Below are positions 7,898 to 15,905 of a stretch of 64,000 bases of DNA, in pieces. The translations under genes were made by a program, and so were the position numbers. Position 1 is the first letter of the stretch, and every line of letters starts with the position of its first letter. The notes under the pieces are model-generated. The model was given only the letters and a program-made list of their open reading frames with translations, was not told where the DNA came from and did no database searches. Source of the stretch: Yinghuangia elevatio (lineage in GTDB: Bacteria > Actinomycetota > Actinomycetes > Streptomycetales > Streptomycetaceae). Location: contig NZ_JBEZFP010000025.1 of NCBI RefSeq assembly GCF_040649515.1, positions 20,249 through 84,248 of the forward strand. The letters are read 5' to 3'.

Positions 7898-8785
7898 CTA
7901 CTCGTACGGCTCCTTGGGCGCCGGGACCGTTTCCACACTCGTGGCGGTCAGGGCCGGCGTCGCCGATTCGGACGCGGCCTCACCGGTCTTCAGCCAGGTG
8001 CCCACCACGGTCACCCACGTGTCCGTAGGCGGCGCGGGGACGCCGTGGATCTGGACCTTGCGGGCCACCGCGTCGGCGGCACAGCAGCTGATGACCAGGC
8101 GGTTGATGTACCAGGTGCCGTCCTTGCCGGGAGTGGCGAAGCCGGTCAGCCGGATGTTGCGGCCCGTCAGTGTCTCGGCGGGGTCCCAGACGGCGCGTAC
8201 CCCGAAGTCGCCGAGGGTCATGTCGTACGGGTCGCCGGGCGGCAGCGCCGGGAAGCCCGCGTCGACCGTCTTGGCGGCCGGCTTGGCGATCGTGGTGTCG
8301 GAGCGCTCCGCGGTGTACGAGCCGAGCGCCGGCGGCGCGATCAGGAACAACGCCAGCACCGGGAGGCAGAGCAGCCAGGCGACGTGTGGTCCCTTGCTGT
8401 GGTCATGACCGTGCCCGTCATGCCCGTCATGCCCCTCGTGAGCACCGTGTCCGCGGTCGGAGCCGTGCCCGTGACCGTGGTCGCCGTCTCCCCCGTCTCC
8501 CCCGTCTCCCCCGTGGTCGTCGCCGTGGTCACCCCCGCCGTGCGCCTGGTCGGCGCCGACTGCGTCGTGTGCGGGTACGTGCGCCTCCGCGCGCTCGTGC
8601 TTGCGCAGGATGCCGTCGCGGACCACCCCGACCGCGCCCAGCACCAGCAGGATCACCCCGGAGGCGATCAGCGCCGGCCGCAGGCCCTCCTTGACGTACC
8701 TCAGGTACATCGCGTCGTCGAGCGAGATGCGCAGCAGCGCCGCGCCGATCAGGACCAGCACGATCGACTGGACGTCGCGCTTCAC
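7898..8785 (-). CDS. TIGR03943 family membrane subunit with His-rich loop
   Basis: A 295-residue protein of the family defined with Bacillus YcgQ, which accompanies a DUF318 permease. Two N-terminal helices (IVLVLIGAALLRISL and ALIASGVILLVLGAVGVV) precede a His/Gly/Asp-rich segment of about 55 residues (for example HGHGHGSDRGHGAHEGH). A third helix (VAWLLCLPVLALFLIAPPA) and a C-terminal domain with SCCAAD follow. The GTG start at 8785 overlaps the permease stop by 4 nt. The His-rich segment and the zur neighbourhood suggest metal handling; this is inference. Confidence 0.8.
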   Translation of the reverse strand: MKRDVQSIVLVLIGAALLRISLDDAMYLRYVKEGLRPALIASGVILLVLGAVGVVRDGILRKHERAEAHVPAHDAVGADQAHGGGDHGDDHGGDGGDGGDGDHGHGHGSDRGHGAHEGHDGHDGHGHDHSKGPHVAWLLCLPVLALFLIAPPALGSYTAERSDTTIAKPAAKTVDAGFPALPPGDPYDMTLGDFGVRAVWDPAETLTGRNIRLTGFATPGKDGTWYINRLVISCCAADAVARKVQIHGVPAPPTDTWVTVVGTWLKTGEAASESATPALTATSVETVPAPKEPYE

Positions 8786-10017
8786 AGCAGCCACCACCCC
8801 ACGACGATGCTGGTCAGCACCGCGACGACGAACGTCACACTGGAGAACCGGGCCGCGAAGCCCTTGCCGAACGTGCCCGATTGCAGGGCGATCAGCTTCA
8901 CGTCGACCATCGGGCCGACGACCATGAACGCGAGCTTGGCGGTGGGCGAGAAGCCGGTGAGGCTGGCCGCCACGAAGGCGTCGGCCTCCGAGCACACAGC
9001 CAGGATGACGGCGAGGAACGCCAGGGCGATGACGCCGATCCACCAGTTGTCGGAGACCGCGTCGATGACGTCCTTGGGCACCGTGACATTGAGTGTCGCG
9101 GCGGTGATGGCGCCGACCACCAGGAAGCCCCCGGCATGCAGGAAGTCGTGCTGCATCCCGGTGCGGAAGTCCTCCCACCGCGACCCGGACCCCGCCTCGG
9201 TGAAGCGCTTGGGGATGCGCAGCCACTCCGCCTTGCCGAACCGCACCCACAACCAGCCCATGAAGACGGCCGTGGCCAGCGACGCCGCGAAGCGCGCGAA
9301 CACCATCTCGGGTCGGCCCGGGAAGGCAACGGCCGTTGCCGTCATGACAATCGGGTTGATCGCGGGAGCCGAGAGCAGGAAGGCGAGCGCCGCGGCGGGC
9401 GCCACGCCTCGGGCCATCAGGCCCCCGGCGACCGGCACCGATGCGCACTCACAGCCGGGCAGTACCGCCCCCGCGGCGCCCGCGACCGGCACCGCGAGGG
9501 CCTGATTGCGCGGAAGTACCTTGGTGAAGACCGACGCCGGGACGAAAGCGGTGATCGCCGCCGAGATGACTGTGCCGAGCACCAGGAACGGCAGCGCCTG
9601 CACGGCGATCGCGACGAAGACCGTGCTCCATGTCTGGATCGCGCGCGTGTCGAGGCGGTCGACGATCCACGACTGGCCGACGAGGAGCACCAGCAGGCCC
9701 ACGACGAACAGTTCGAGTTGGCCGGGCCGCCACGGACCGGCCGGCGCCGCCGGGGCTCCGGAAGCGCCGCGCACCTGCCCCGGAACACCCGCTCCGGCGC
9801 CCGCGCCCACGCCTACGCCGATTCCCTCCCCCGCTCCCGCTGCCGTGGCGGACACGGAGACGGGCGTACGCGCGGACGCGTCCGCCGTCGCGGCCTGGGG
9901 GTCGGCGCCCCCTGCGGTCATGGCCTCAGGGCGCGCGGCCTCGGCGTCCGCGGCGTCGGGGCCGTGGGGCGGCGGTGGTCCGTGGGCGGGCACGGTCTGC
10001 TCGGACATGCCGTTCAT
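8782..10017 (-). CDS. ArsP/DUF318 family permease
   Basis: A 411-residue permease. The first 110 residues are disordered (Pro/Ala/Gly-rich, including a GVGVGAGAGAG run). After that come about eight membrane segments with family hallmarks: PGCECASVPVAGGLMARGV, SAPAINPIVM, and CSEADAFVAASL near the end. Homologues such as ArsP and YcgR are believed to move metal or metalloid compounds. The gene is coupled by a 4-nt overlap to the TIGR03943 subunit and lies 66 bp after uppS on the same strand. I see no Zur box in that gap. Confidence 0.82.
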   Translation of the reverse strand: MNGMSEQTVPAHGPPPPHGPDAADAEAARPEAMTAGGADPQAATADASARTPVSVSATAAGAGEGIGVGVGAGAGAGVPGQVRGASGAPAAPAGPWRPGQLELFVVGLLVLLVGQSWIVDRLDTRAIQTWSTVFVAIAVQALPFLVLGTVISAAITAFVPASVFTKVLPRNQALAVPVAGAAGAVLPGCECASVPVAGGLMARGVAPAAALAFLLSAPAINPIVMTATAVAFPGRPEMVFARFAASLATAVFMGWLWVRFGKAEWLRIPKRFTEAGSGSRWEDFRTGMQHDFLHAGGFLVVGAITAATLNVTVPKDVIDAVSDNWWIGVIALAFLAVILAVCSEADAFVAASLTGFSPTAKLAFMVVGPMVDVKLIALQSGTFGKGFAARFSSVTFVVAVLTSIVVGWWLL

Positions 10018-10083
10018 GCTGGCATCCGGGCAGCCCTCCGGCCCGCAAATGTCACCCGGTTCCGCGACCGTTTTGCTACGGGT

Positions 10084-10983
10084 TTACCGGGCGTTCGTAT
10101 CCGCGGGCGAAGCCGGGTCGGCGGTGACGATGTTCGGCAGCGCCCCGCCGTAGCGGCGGTCGCGGGAGACGTACGACTCGACGGCCTTCCACATGTGCGT
10201 GCGGTCGAAGTCCGGCCAGAGGACGTCGTCGAACACCATCTCGGCGTACGCCGACTGCCACAGCAGGAAGTTCGAGGTGCGCTGCTCGCCCGACGAACGG
10301 ATGAACAGGTCGACGTCCGGCATGTCCGGCTCGTCGAGGTAGCTCGCGAAGAGCTGCTCGTCGACGTTCTTCGGGTCCACCTTGCCGGCGCGTACGTCCT
10401 CGGCCAGCGCGGCCGCCGCGTCCACGATCTCCGCGCGGCCGCCGTAGTTGATGCACATCGCCAGCGTCAGCCGTGTGTTGTGCTTGGTGCGCTCCTCGGC
10501 GATCTCCAGCTCGCGGATGACGCTCTTCCACAGCCGCGGCCGCCGCCCGCACCAGCGGATGCGCACGCCCAGCTCGTCCATCTCGTCGATGCGCCGGTGG
10601 ATGGTCTCGATGTTGAAGCCCATCAGGAAGCGCACCTCCTCGGGCGAGCGCTTCCAGTTCTCGGTGGAGAAGGCGTACGCCGACACGTACTCCACACCGA
10701 TCTGCGCCGCCCCCTCGACCACGTCGAACAACGACGCCTCGCCGGCGGTGTGCCCGTCGGTGCGGGCCAACCCGCGCTCCTTGGCCCAGCGGCCGTTGCC
10801 GTCCATGACGAGCGCGACGTGCCGCGGCACCAGGTCACGCGGGAAGTCCGGCGGCTGCGCACCACCGGCGTGCGGCTTGGGCTCGCGGTACTCGTGCGGC
10901 TGCCGGGCCTCGGTCCGCGCTGCAGACTGCTGCGGCCTCCTCAGGAAGGAGAGCAGACCCCATCGGCCGCGTGCCTGACTCAC
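10084..10983 (-). CDS. uppS: Isoprenyl (undecaprenyl) diphosphate synthase
   Basis: A 299-residue cis-prenyltransferase that builds the polyprenyl carrier lipid for cell-wall synthesis. The catalytic region starts with HVALVMDGNGRWAKERG, whose Asp is the catalytic residue. Further family blocks are AYAFSTENWKRS and RSSGEQRTSNFLLWQSAYAE (substrate-binding Arg and Ser). About 50 residues of variable N-terminal extension precede it. The GTG at 10983 overlaps the recO stop by 4 nt, which fixes the start. Confidence 0.95.
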   Translation of the reverse strand: MSQARGRWGLLSFLRRPQQSAARTEARQPHEYREPKPHAGGAQPPDFPRDLVPRHVALVMDGNGRWAKERGLARTDGHTAGEASLFDVVEGAAQIGVEYVSAYAFSTENWKRSPEEVRFLMGFNIETIHRRIDEMDELGVRIRWCGRRPRLWKSVIRELEIAEERTKHNTRLTLAMCINYGGRAEIVDAAAALAEDVRAGKVDPKNVDEQLFASYLDEPDMPDVDLFIRSSGEQRTSNFLLWQSAYAEMVFDDVLWPDFDRTHMWKAVESYVSRDRRYGGALPNIVTADPASPADTNAR

Positions 10984-11732
10984 GATGATCGCTCCACCAG
11001 TCTCAACGAGCGGATTCCCCGCTCCAAGTGCCATTGCAGATACGCGGCCACCAGGCCGCTGCCCTCACGCCGGTACCGCGGCTCGCTCGCGTCGGCACCG
11101 GCCCAGTCCCCGGTCAGCAGTGCGCCGAGCAGGTCGAGGGCCTCGGGAGAGGGTACGACGGATCCGGCCGGGCGGCAGTCCCCGCACACTACGCCGCCGC
11201 CCGCGACGGAGAAGAACCGGTGCGGGCCGGTGAGCCCGCAGCGCGCGCAGTCGGCGAAGCTCGGCGCGTACCCGGCGACCGCGAGCGAGCGCAGCAGGAA
11301 GGCGTCGAGCACCAGCGCGGGCTCGTGGGACTTGGCCCCGAGGGTGCGAAGCGCCCCGATGAGCAGCAGGTACTGCTGGAGGGCGGGCTCCCCCTCGTGG
11401 TCGGTGAGCCGCTCGGCGGTCTCCAGGATCGCGGTCCCCGCGGTGTACGCCGGGTAGTCCGAGACCAGCCCGCCGCCGTACGCCCCCAGTGTCTCCACCT
11501 GCGTGATCGCCGGCAGCCCGCGCCCGGGGAAGTCGCTGCCCTTGACGAAGAACTGCGCGTCGACGTGCGCGAACGGCTCGACGCGCGCGCCGAACTTCGA
11601 CTTCGTGCGGCGTACCCCCCGCGCCACGGCCCTTATCCGGCCGTGCCCGCGCGTCAGCAGGGTGATGATGCGGTCCGCCTCACCCAACTTCTGGGTGCGC
11701 AGCACAACACCCTCGTCGCGGTAGAGACCCAT
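10980..11732 (-). CDS. recO: DNA repair protein RecO
   Basis: A 250-residue RecO, which loads RecA with RecR during recombinational repair. The N-terminal OB-fold begins MGLYRDEGVVLRTQKLGEADRI. A zinc finger follows near residues 165-190 (CARCGLTGPH and CGDC). The C-terminal helical part ends SLRLVERSS. Length matches the family. The ATG at 11732 is the family start; longer frames upstream run into non-coding DNA. It is coupled to uppS. Confidence 0.95.
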   Translation of the reverse strand: MGLYRDEGVVLRTQKLGEADRIITLLTRGHGRIRAVARGVRRTKSKFGARVEPFAHVDAQFFVKGSDFPGRGLPAITQVETLGAYGGGLVSDYPAYTAGTAILETAERLTDHEGEPALQQYLLLIGALRTLGAKSHEPALVLDAFLLRSLAVAGYAPSFADCARCGLTGPHRFFSVAGGGVVCGDCRPAGSVVPSPEALDLLGALLTGDWAGADASEPRYRREGSGLVAAYLQWHLERGIRSLRLVERSS

Positions 11733-11785
11733 GCCCCCATTATTGACTCCCGGGACCGACAGGTGTTCCGCCGAGGGCCCCGCAC

Positions 11786-12406
11786 TCACAGCGGCATGTG
11801 TCCCGCGGCCTCGTCGAGCACCCGGTCCACTTCGTCCCGCGTGAGCCCGAGCCGCGCGCCGGCCGACAGCAGCATGTCCAGTTCCAGCGTGCGGTACGGC
11901 CCGTCGGCCAGGGCCACGCGCGCGCCCACCGCGACCAATCGCGCACGCCCTTCGGGTGCCAAGTGGTCCGCCAGCGCGGCAAGTGCCTCCGCCGCGTCGT
12001 CGTCGCCTATGTGCGCGTACAGGTCGGCGCCGAGCAGTTCGTCGGTGTACGCCAACACCCCCACCTCGCGCACCGCCGCAATCGCGGCCGCCCGCGCGGC
12101 CGGCGACGACTCGCCGCCCGCGACCAGCGCGCCGACCGCCAGTGCTCGGGTCACGTCCCGGAGCAGCACGGTGAGTCTTCGCCCGGTGGGCACTTCGAGC
12201 ACCGTACGGTCGAACGCCACGCGGCACACCGCGCATTCGACGCTTCCCGCCGAGCAGGACAACGGGAGCACAGATATGCCGAACACGACCAGGAAGCGCC
12301 GTCCCACGCCATATTGGTAGCGCCGGTCGCCGCCGCATTCCGGGCAGAAGAACTCACCGTCGTCGAGCACTGTCCGCAGTGTCCGGACCCCCACGATGAC
12401 CACCAT
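11786..12406 (-). CDS. Zinc-ribbon and TerB-like domain protein
   Basis: A 206-residue protein. The N-terminus holds a zinc ribbon split by a hydrophobic stretch (FCPECGG near residue 22, ECAVCR near 57, with FLVVFGISVLPLS between). The rest is an all-helical TerB-like domain (about 85-200), with ADGPYRTLELDMLLSAGARLGL near the end. The ATG at 12406 is chosen because GGGGAG lies 8 nt upstream and the zinc ribbon starts soon after. It precedes recO on the same strand. Function is unknown; TerB-like domains have been linked to membrane-associated stress responses. Confidence 0.72.
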   Translation of the reverse strand: MVVIVGVRTLRTVLDDGEFFCPECGGDRRYQYGVGRRFLVVFGISVLPLSCSAGSVECAVCRVAFDRTVLEVPTGRRLTVLLRDVTRALAVGALVAGGESSPAARAAAIAAVREVGVLAYTDELLGADLYAHIGDDDAAEALAALADHLAPEGRARLVAVGARVALADGPYRTLELDMLLSAGARLGLTRDEVDRVLDEAAGHMPL

Positions 12407-12751
12407 GGCGTGGCTCCCCTGCACCCCTCGGCCGCGACGCGCCAACGCGTTCCCGCGTTCGATACTGGCACAGTTTTCACGGCACGTCATCACTTAGGCA
12501 CAGAGAGCTACAGTACGCGTGGCATGAGCGCTACTCCCGTGACACAAGGGGCACTTGGGGCTCAGCGGCTTACCGCGGCCCGCTCAAGGTCTCACCGCGG
12601 CCGGCTCCCCGGCCCACCGAGGCCCACCCCTCCGAATGCCGAGGCGGCGGCCCCGGAAACCGGGACCGCCGCCTCAACCTGCTTGACTCAACCCGCTTGT
12701 CTCAACCTGCTTGTCTCAACCCGTCGCTGAACCCGCTCGCCTCGGCCGACC
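12407..12751. other. Intergenic region with leuA terminator and repeat array
   Basis: About 345 bp between the TerB-like gene start and the leuA stop. It contains the leuA hairpin (12641-12675), a 14-bp tandem repeat (12674-12757), and by position the promoter of the TerB-recO-uppS unit at about 12410-12540. I see no gene. Confidence 0.6.
12641..12675 (-). terminator. leuA terminator
   Basis: A stem of about 16 bp with one mismatch around an AAA loop (GAGGCGGCGG pairs with CCGCCGCCTC, then CCCGG with CCGGG). It lies about 75 bp beyond the leuA stop. Confidence 0.7.
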
Positions 12752-12757
12752 TCAACC
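12674..12757. repeat. 14-bp tandem repeat reaching into the leuA stop
   Basis: The unit TCAACCYGCTTGWC starts at 12674, 12688, 12702 and 12716, an exact 14-bp period. Degenerate copies follow (TGAACC at 12728) and TCAACC recurs at 12752. There the TCA is the complement of the leuA stop codon, so the array grew from or into the gene end. Confidence 0.75.
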
Positions 12758-14515
12758 GGCCTGGCGCGCCGACCGGTTGACCGCGCTCACGACCGCCTTC
12801 AGCGAGGCGCGCACGATGTTCTCGTCGACGCCCACACCCCACAGCACCTGGCCGTCGACGGCGCACTCGACGTACGCCACGGCCCGCGCGTCCTCGCCGC
12901 CGCTCATCGCGTGCTCGGTGTAGTCCAGCACGCGGACGTCGAAGCCGATGCCGCCCAGCGCCCGTACGAACGCGTCGATCGGGCCGTTGCCGACACCCTC
13001 CAGCGTCTGCGCGGCGCCGTCCACGGTCATGTCGACCGACAGCGCGTCCTTGTCGTTGTCGACCGAGGACGTCTGGTGCGAGGAGAGCCCCAGACGGCCC
13101 CACGGCGCGTCCGGCGTCGGCAGGTACTCGTCCTGGAACACCGACCAGATCTGCGCCGGGGTGACCTCGCCGCCCTCACTGTCGGTCTTGCCCTGGATGA
13201 TGCGCGAGAACTCGATCTGCAGGCGACGCGGCAGGTCCATCTTGTGGTCGGCCTTCATCACGTACGCCACGCCGCCCTTGCCGGACTGGCTGTTGACCCG
13301 GATGACCGCCTCGTAAGTGCGGCCGACGTCCTTCGGGTCGATCGGCAGGTACGGCACGCCCCACATGATCTCGTCGACCGACTTGCCCGCCTCCGCGGCG
13401 TCGCGCTCCAGGGCCTCGAAGCCCTTCTTGATCGCGTCCTGGTGCGATCCGGAGAACGCCGTGTAGACCAGGTCGCCGGCGTACGGGTGCCGCGGGTGCA
13501 CCGGCAGCTGAGTGCAGTACTCGACGGTGCGGCGGATCTCGTCGATCTCCGAGAAGTCGATCATCGGGTCGATGCCCTGGCTGAACAGGTTCATGCCCAG
13601 CGTCACCAGGTCGACGTTCCCGGTGCGCTCGCCGTGTCCGAACAGGCAGCCCTCGACACGGTCCGCACCGGCCATGACGGCCAGCTCGGAGGCGGCCACC
13701 GCGGCGCCCCGGTCGTTGTGCGGGTGCACGGAGATGGCGATGTGCTCGCGGCGGGTCAGGTTGCGGCTCATCCACTCGATCTGGTCCGCGTACACGTTCG
13801 GCGTCGAACGCTCGATCGTCGCGGGCAGGTTCAGGATGATCTCGCGGCCCGCCTCGGGCTGCCAGACGTCCATGACCGACTCGCAGACGTCCAGCGCGAA
13901 GTCCATCTCGGTGTCGATGAAGATCTCGGGCGAGTACTCGTAGCCGAAGACCGTCTCGGCGCCCAGGTGCTTCTCCGCGAAGCGCATGACGTGCTCGGTG
14001 CCCTCGACGGCGATCGCCTTGCACTGGTCGCGGTCGACGTTGAACACCACGCGGCGGAAGATCGGCGCGGTGGCGTTGTACAGGTGCACGGTCGCGCGCG
14101 GCGAACCGACCAGGGACTCGACCGTCCGCTCGATCAGTTCCTCGCGGGCCTGGGTCAGCACCGAGATGGTGACGTCCTCGGGGACCGCGCCTTCTTCGAT
14201 GATGCTGCGGATGAAATCGAAGTCGGTCTGCGACGCGGCCGGGAAGCCGACCTCGATCTCCTTGTAGCCCATGCGTACCAGCAGGTCGAACATGGTCCGC
14301 TTGCGCGCCGGACTCATCGGGTCGATCAGCGCCTGGTTGCCGTCCCGCAGGTCGGTGGACAGCCAGCGCGGCGCCGCGGTGATGGTCTTCGTGGGCCACG
14401 TGCGGTCCGGCAGGTGCACGCCCTGGAACGGCGCGTACTTGTGGATCGGCATCCCCGACGGCTTTTGGGTGACAGTGGCGGCCGTGATGGGAGTGGCACG
14501 GTTGATGGAGGACAT
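12752..14515 (-). CDS. leuA: 2-isopropylmalate synthase
   Basis: A 587-residue enzyme that condenses acetyl-CoA with 2-oxoisovalerate in the first committed step of leucine synthesis. The TIM-barrel domain shows STDLRDGNQALIDPM with its metal and catalytic residues, then ISVHPHNDRGAAVAASELAVMAGADRVEG in shorter blocks with the metal-binding His pair. The C-terminal LeuA dimer domain, the leucine feedback site, covers about 450-587. GAGGAG precedes the ATG; an internal ATG at codon 22 is the alternative. Expression is probably controlled by the leader peptide at 14656-14709. Confidence 0.96.
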   Translation of the reverse strand: MSSINRATPITAATVTQKPSGMPIHKYAPFQGVHLPDRTWPTKTITAAPRWLSTDLRDGNQALIDPMSPARKRTMFDLLVRMGYKEIEVGFPAASQTDFDFIRSIIEEGAVPEDVTISVLTQAREELIERTVESLVGSPRATVHLYNATAPIFRRVVFNVDRDQCKAIAVEGTEHVMRFAEKHLGAETVFGYEYSPEIFIDTEMDFALDVCESVMDVWQPEAGREIILNLPATIERSTPNVYADQIEWMSRNLTRREHIAISVHPHNDRGAAVAASELAVMAGADRVEGCLFGHGERTGNVDLVTLGMNLFSQGIDPMIDFSEIDEIRRTVEYCTQLPVHPRHPYAGDLVYTAFSGSHQDAIKKGFEALERDAAEAGKSVDEIMWGVPYLPIDPKDVGRTYEAVIRVNSQSGKGGVAYVMKADHKMDLPRRLQIEFSRIIQGKTDSEGGEVTPAQIWSVFQDEYLPTPDAPWGRLGLSSHQTSSVDNDKDALSVDMTVDGAAQTLEGVGNGPIDAFVRALGGIGFDVRVLDYTEHAMSGGEDARAVAYVECAVDGQVLWGVGVDENIVRASLKAVVSAVNRSARQAG

Positions 14516-14626
14516 GCGGCAGGCTCCTCGGAAAAGACTGGGCGCTGCGGCTGCGCAACGCGTCGGCTGGCGTGGTCGTGGGACTCGATAGGCCGGCGCG
14601 AATCCGTAACAGGCAATGCCTCAACC

Positions 14627-14680
14627 CCGCGGCGAGGGAGGCCGGCCCGTTGTGTTCAGCTGGGCGAGCCCTCGCCGCGG
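14627..14680 (-). promoter_or_regulatory. leuA attenuator stem-loops
   Basis: Just beyond the Leu codons of the leader peptide, 14669-14680 pairs perfectly with 14627-14638 (12 bp). A competing hairpin, GGGCTCGCCC (14662-14671), overlaps the first arm. A further 7-bp pairing (14641-14647 with 14591-14597) could form downstream. A ribosome stalled on codons 6-8 would cover the 14669-14680 arm. This is the arrangement expected of Leu-responsive attenuation; the exact terminator and antiterminator are not resolved by eye. Confidence 0.65.
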
Positions 14681-14709
14681 CGGCTAAGAAGAAGCTGCCA
14701 CTGACGCAT
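14656..14709 (-). CDS. leuA leader peptide
   Basis: A 17-residue open frame, MRQWQLLLSRRGEGSPS, ends 140 nt before leuA. Residues 6-8 are three consecutive Leu, all CTT, a rare Leu codon in such a GC-rich genome, so translation should stall when leucine-charged tRNA is scarce. Base-pairing arms sit just downstream. No convincing ribosome site precedes the ATG. A possible -10 (TAGGGT, about 14724-14729) would place the transcript start 2-4 nt before it, so the leader may be near-leaderless. Leader-peptide control of leuA has been proposed for actinobacteria; this is a sequence match to that model. Confidence 0.75.
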   Translation of the reverse strand: MRQWQLLLSRRGEGSPS

Positions 14710-14855
14710 GATGCCCGACACCCTACCCGACCCCTGTCCCCGATTGCACATCCGCCTCCACCGTGGGCGCCCTGGACGGACCTCGGGGTGTGGATTGCGC
14801 CACGCTCACGTGCCCTTTACACGTATCCGGGTGAGAATGGTCGTGGAGAGACACC

Positions 14856-14890
14856 GGCGCCGCCTTCACCTCCCCTTGGAGGGCGGCGCC
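14856..14890 (-). terminator. era terminator
   Basis: GGCGCCGCC (14856-14864) pairs perfectly with GGCGGCGCC (14882-14890), and an inner CCTCC/GGAGG stem extends it. It lies about 55 bp beyond the era stop. Confidence 0.72.
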
Positions 14891-14942
14891 TTTCCCTGTC
14901 CCGGATCCTGCCCCGGATCCTGTCCCGCCCGCCGGCCGCCGG

Positions 14943-15905
14943 TCAGAAGCCGAGTCGGCGCAACTGCTTCGGGTCGCGCTGCCAGTCCTTGGCCACCTTC
15001 ACGTGCAGGTCCAGGTAGACCGGGGTGCCGAGAAGCGCCTCGATCTGCTTGCGCGCCCGCGTGCCCACGTCCTTCAGCCGCGCGCCCTTGGCACCGATGA
15101 CAATCGCCTTCTGGCTGGGGCGTTCCACGTACAGATAGGCGTGTACGTCCAGCAGCGGCTTGTCGGCCGGGCGGTCCTCGCGCGGGATCATCTCCTCGAT
15201 GACCACCGCGAGGGAGTGCGGGAGTTCGTCGCGTACGCCTTCGAGCGCCGCCTCGCGGATCAGCTCGGCGGCCATGATCTGCTCCGGCTCGTCCGTCAGT
15301 TCGCCGTCCGGGTACAGCGGCGGGCCCTCCGGGAGCAGCTTCGCGAGGAGGTCCGCGACCAGCCCCACCTGGGCCCCCGACACGGCCGACACCGGGATGA
15401 TCTCGGCCCATTCGAAGCCGAGGTCGGTGGCCATCTGCTGGACCGCGACCAACTGCTCGGCGAGCGTCTTCTTGTCCACCAGGTCGGTCTTGGTGACGAC
15501 CGCGACCTTCGGCGTCTTGCGGACCTCCGCGAGCTCCTTCGCGATGAAGCGGTCGCCGGGGCCCACCTTCTGGTCCGCGGGCAGGCAGAAGCCGATGATG
15601 TCGACCTCCGCCCACGTGGTGCGCACGAGGTCGTTGAGGCGCTGGCCGAGAAGCGTGCGGGGCTTGTGCAGGCCGGGGGTGTCGACGAGGACGAGCTGCG
15701 CGTCCGGGCGGTGCACGATGCCGCGCACCGTGTGCCGGGTGGTCTGCGGACGCCCCGAGGTGATCGCCACCTTCGTGCCGACCAGCGCGTTCGTCAGCGT
15801 GGACTTGCCCGCGTTGGGGCGGCCGACGAAGCACGCGAAGCCACTGCGGTGGACCGCGCCGCGCGTGGCGGCGGAGGGGGTGGGGCGATCACTCATGGGT
15901 CTCAT
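14943..15905 (-). CDS. era: GTPase Era
   Basis: A 320-residue GTPase that binds the 3' end of 16S rRNA and assists 30S assembly. The G domain has GRPNAGKST (G1), DTPGLHKPR (G3) and TKTD (G4). The C-terminal KH domain follows (EMIPREDRPADKPLLDVHAYL, then KAIVIGAKGARLKDVGTRAR). The ATG at 15905 overlaps the upstream stop by 4 nt; a second ATG at codon 4 is equally possible. It is the last gene of a leftward cluster. Confidence 0.96.
   Translation of the reverse strand: MRPMSDRPTPSAATRGAVHRSGFACFVGRPNAGKSTLTNALVGTKVAITSGRPQTTRHTVRGIVHRPDAQLVLVDTPGLHKPRTLLGQRLNDLVRTTWAEVDIIGFCLPADQKVGPGDRFIAKELAEVRKTPKVAVVTKTDLVDKKTLAEQLVAVQQMATDLGFEWAEIIPVSAVSGAQVGLVADLLAKLLPEGPPLYPDGELTDEPEQIMAAELIREAALEGVRDELPHSLAVVIEEMIPREDRPADKPLLDVHAYLYVERPSQKAIVIGAKGARLKDVGTRARKQIEALLGTPVYLDLHVKVAKDWQRDPKQLRRLGF

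Noticed and set aside
10018..10083. Zur box upstream of the ArsP-type permease
   Set aside because: No TGAAAATGATTTTCA-like dyad could be found in the gap or in the uppS 3' end.
12911..14704. Long open frame (about 600 codons) antisense to leuA
   Set aside because: It mirrors leuA codon bias, has no ribosome site or recognisable product, and the minus strand clearly encodes leuA. High GC produces such frames.
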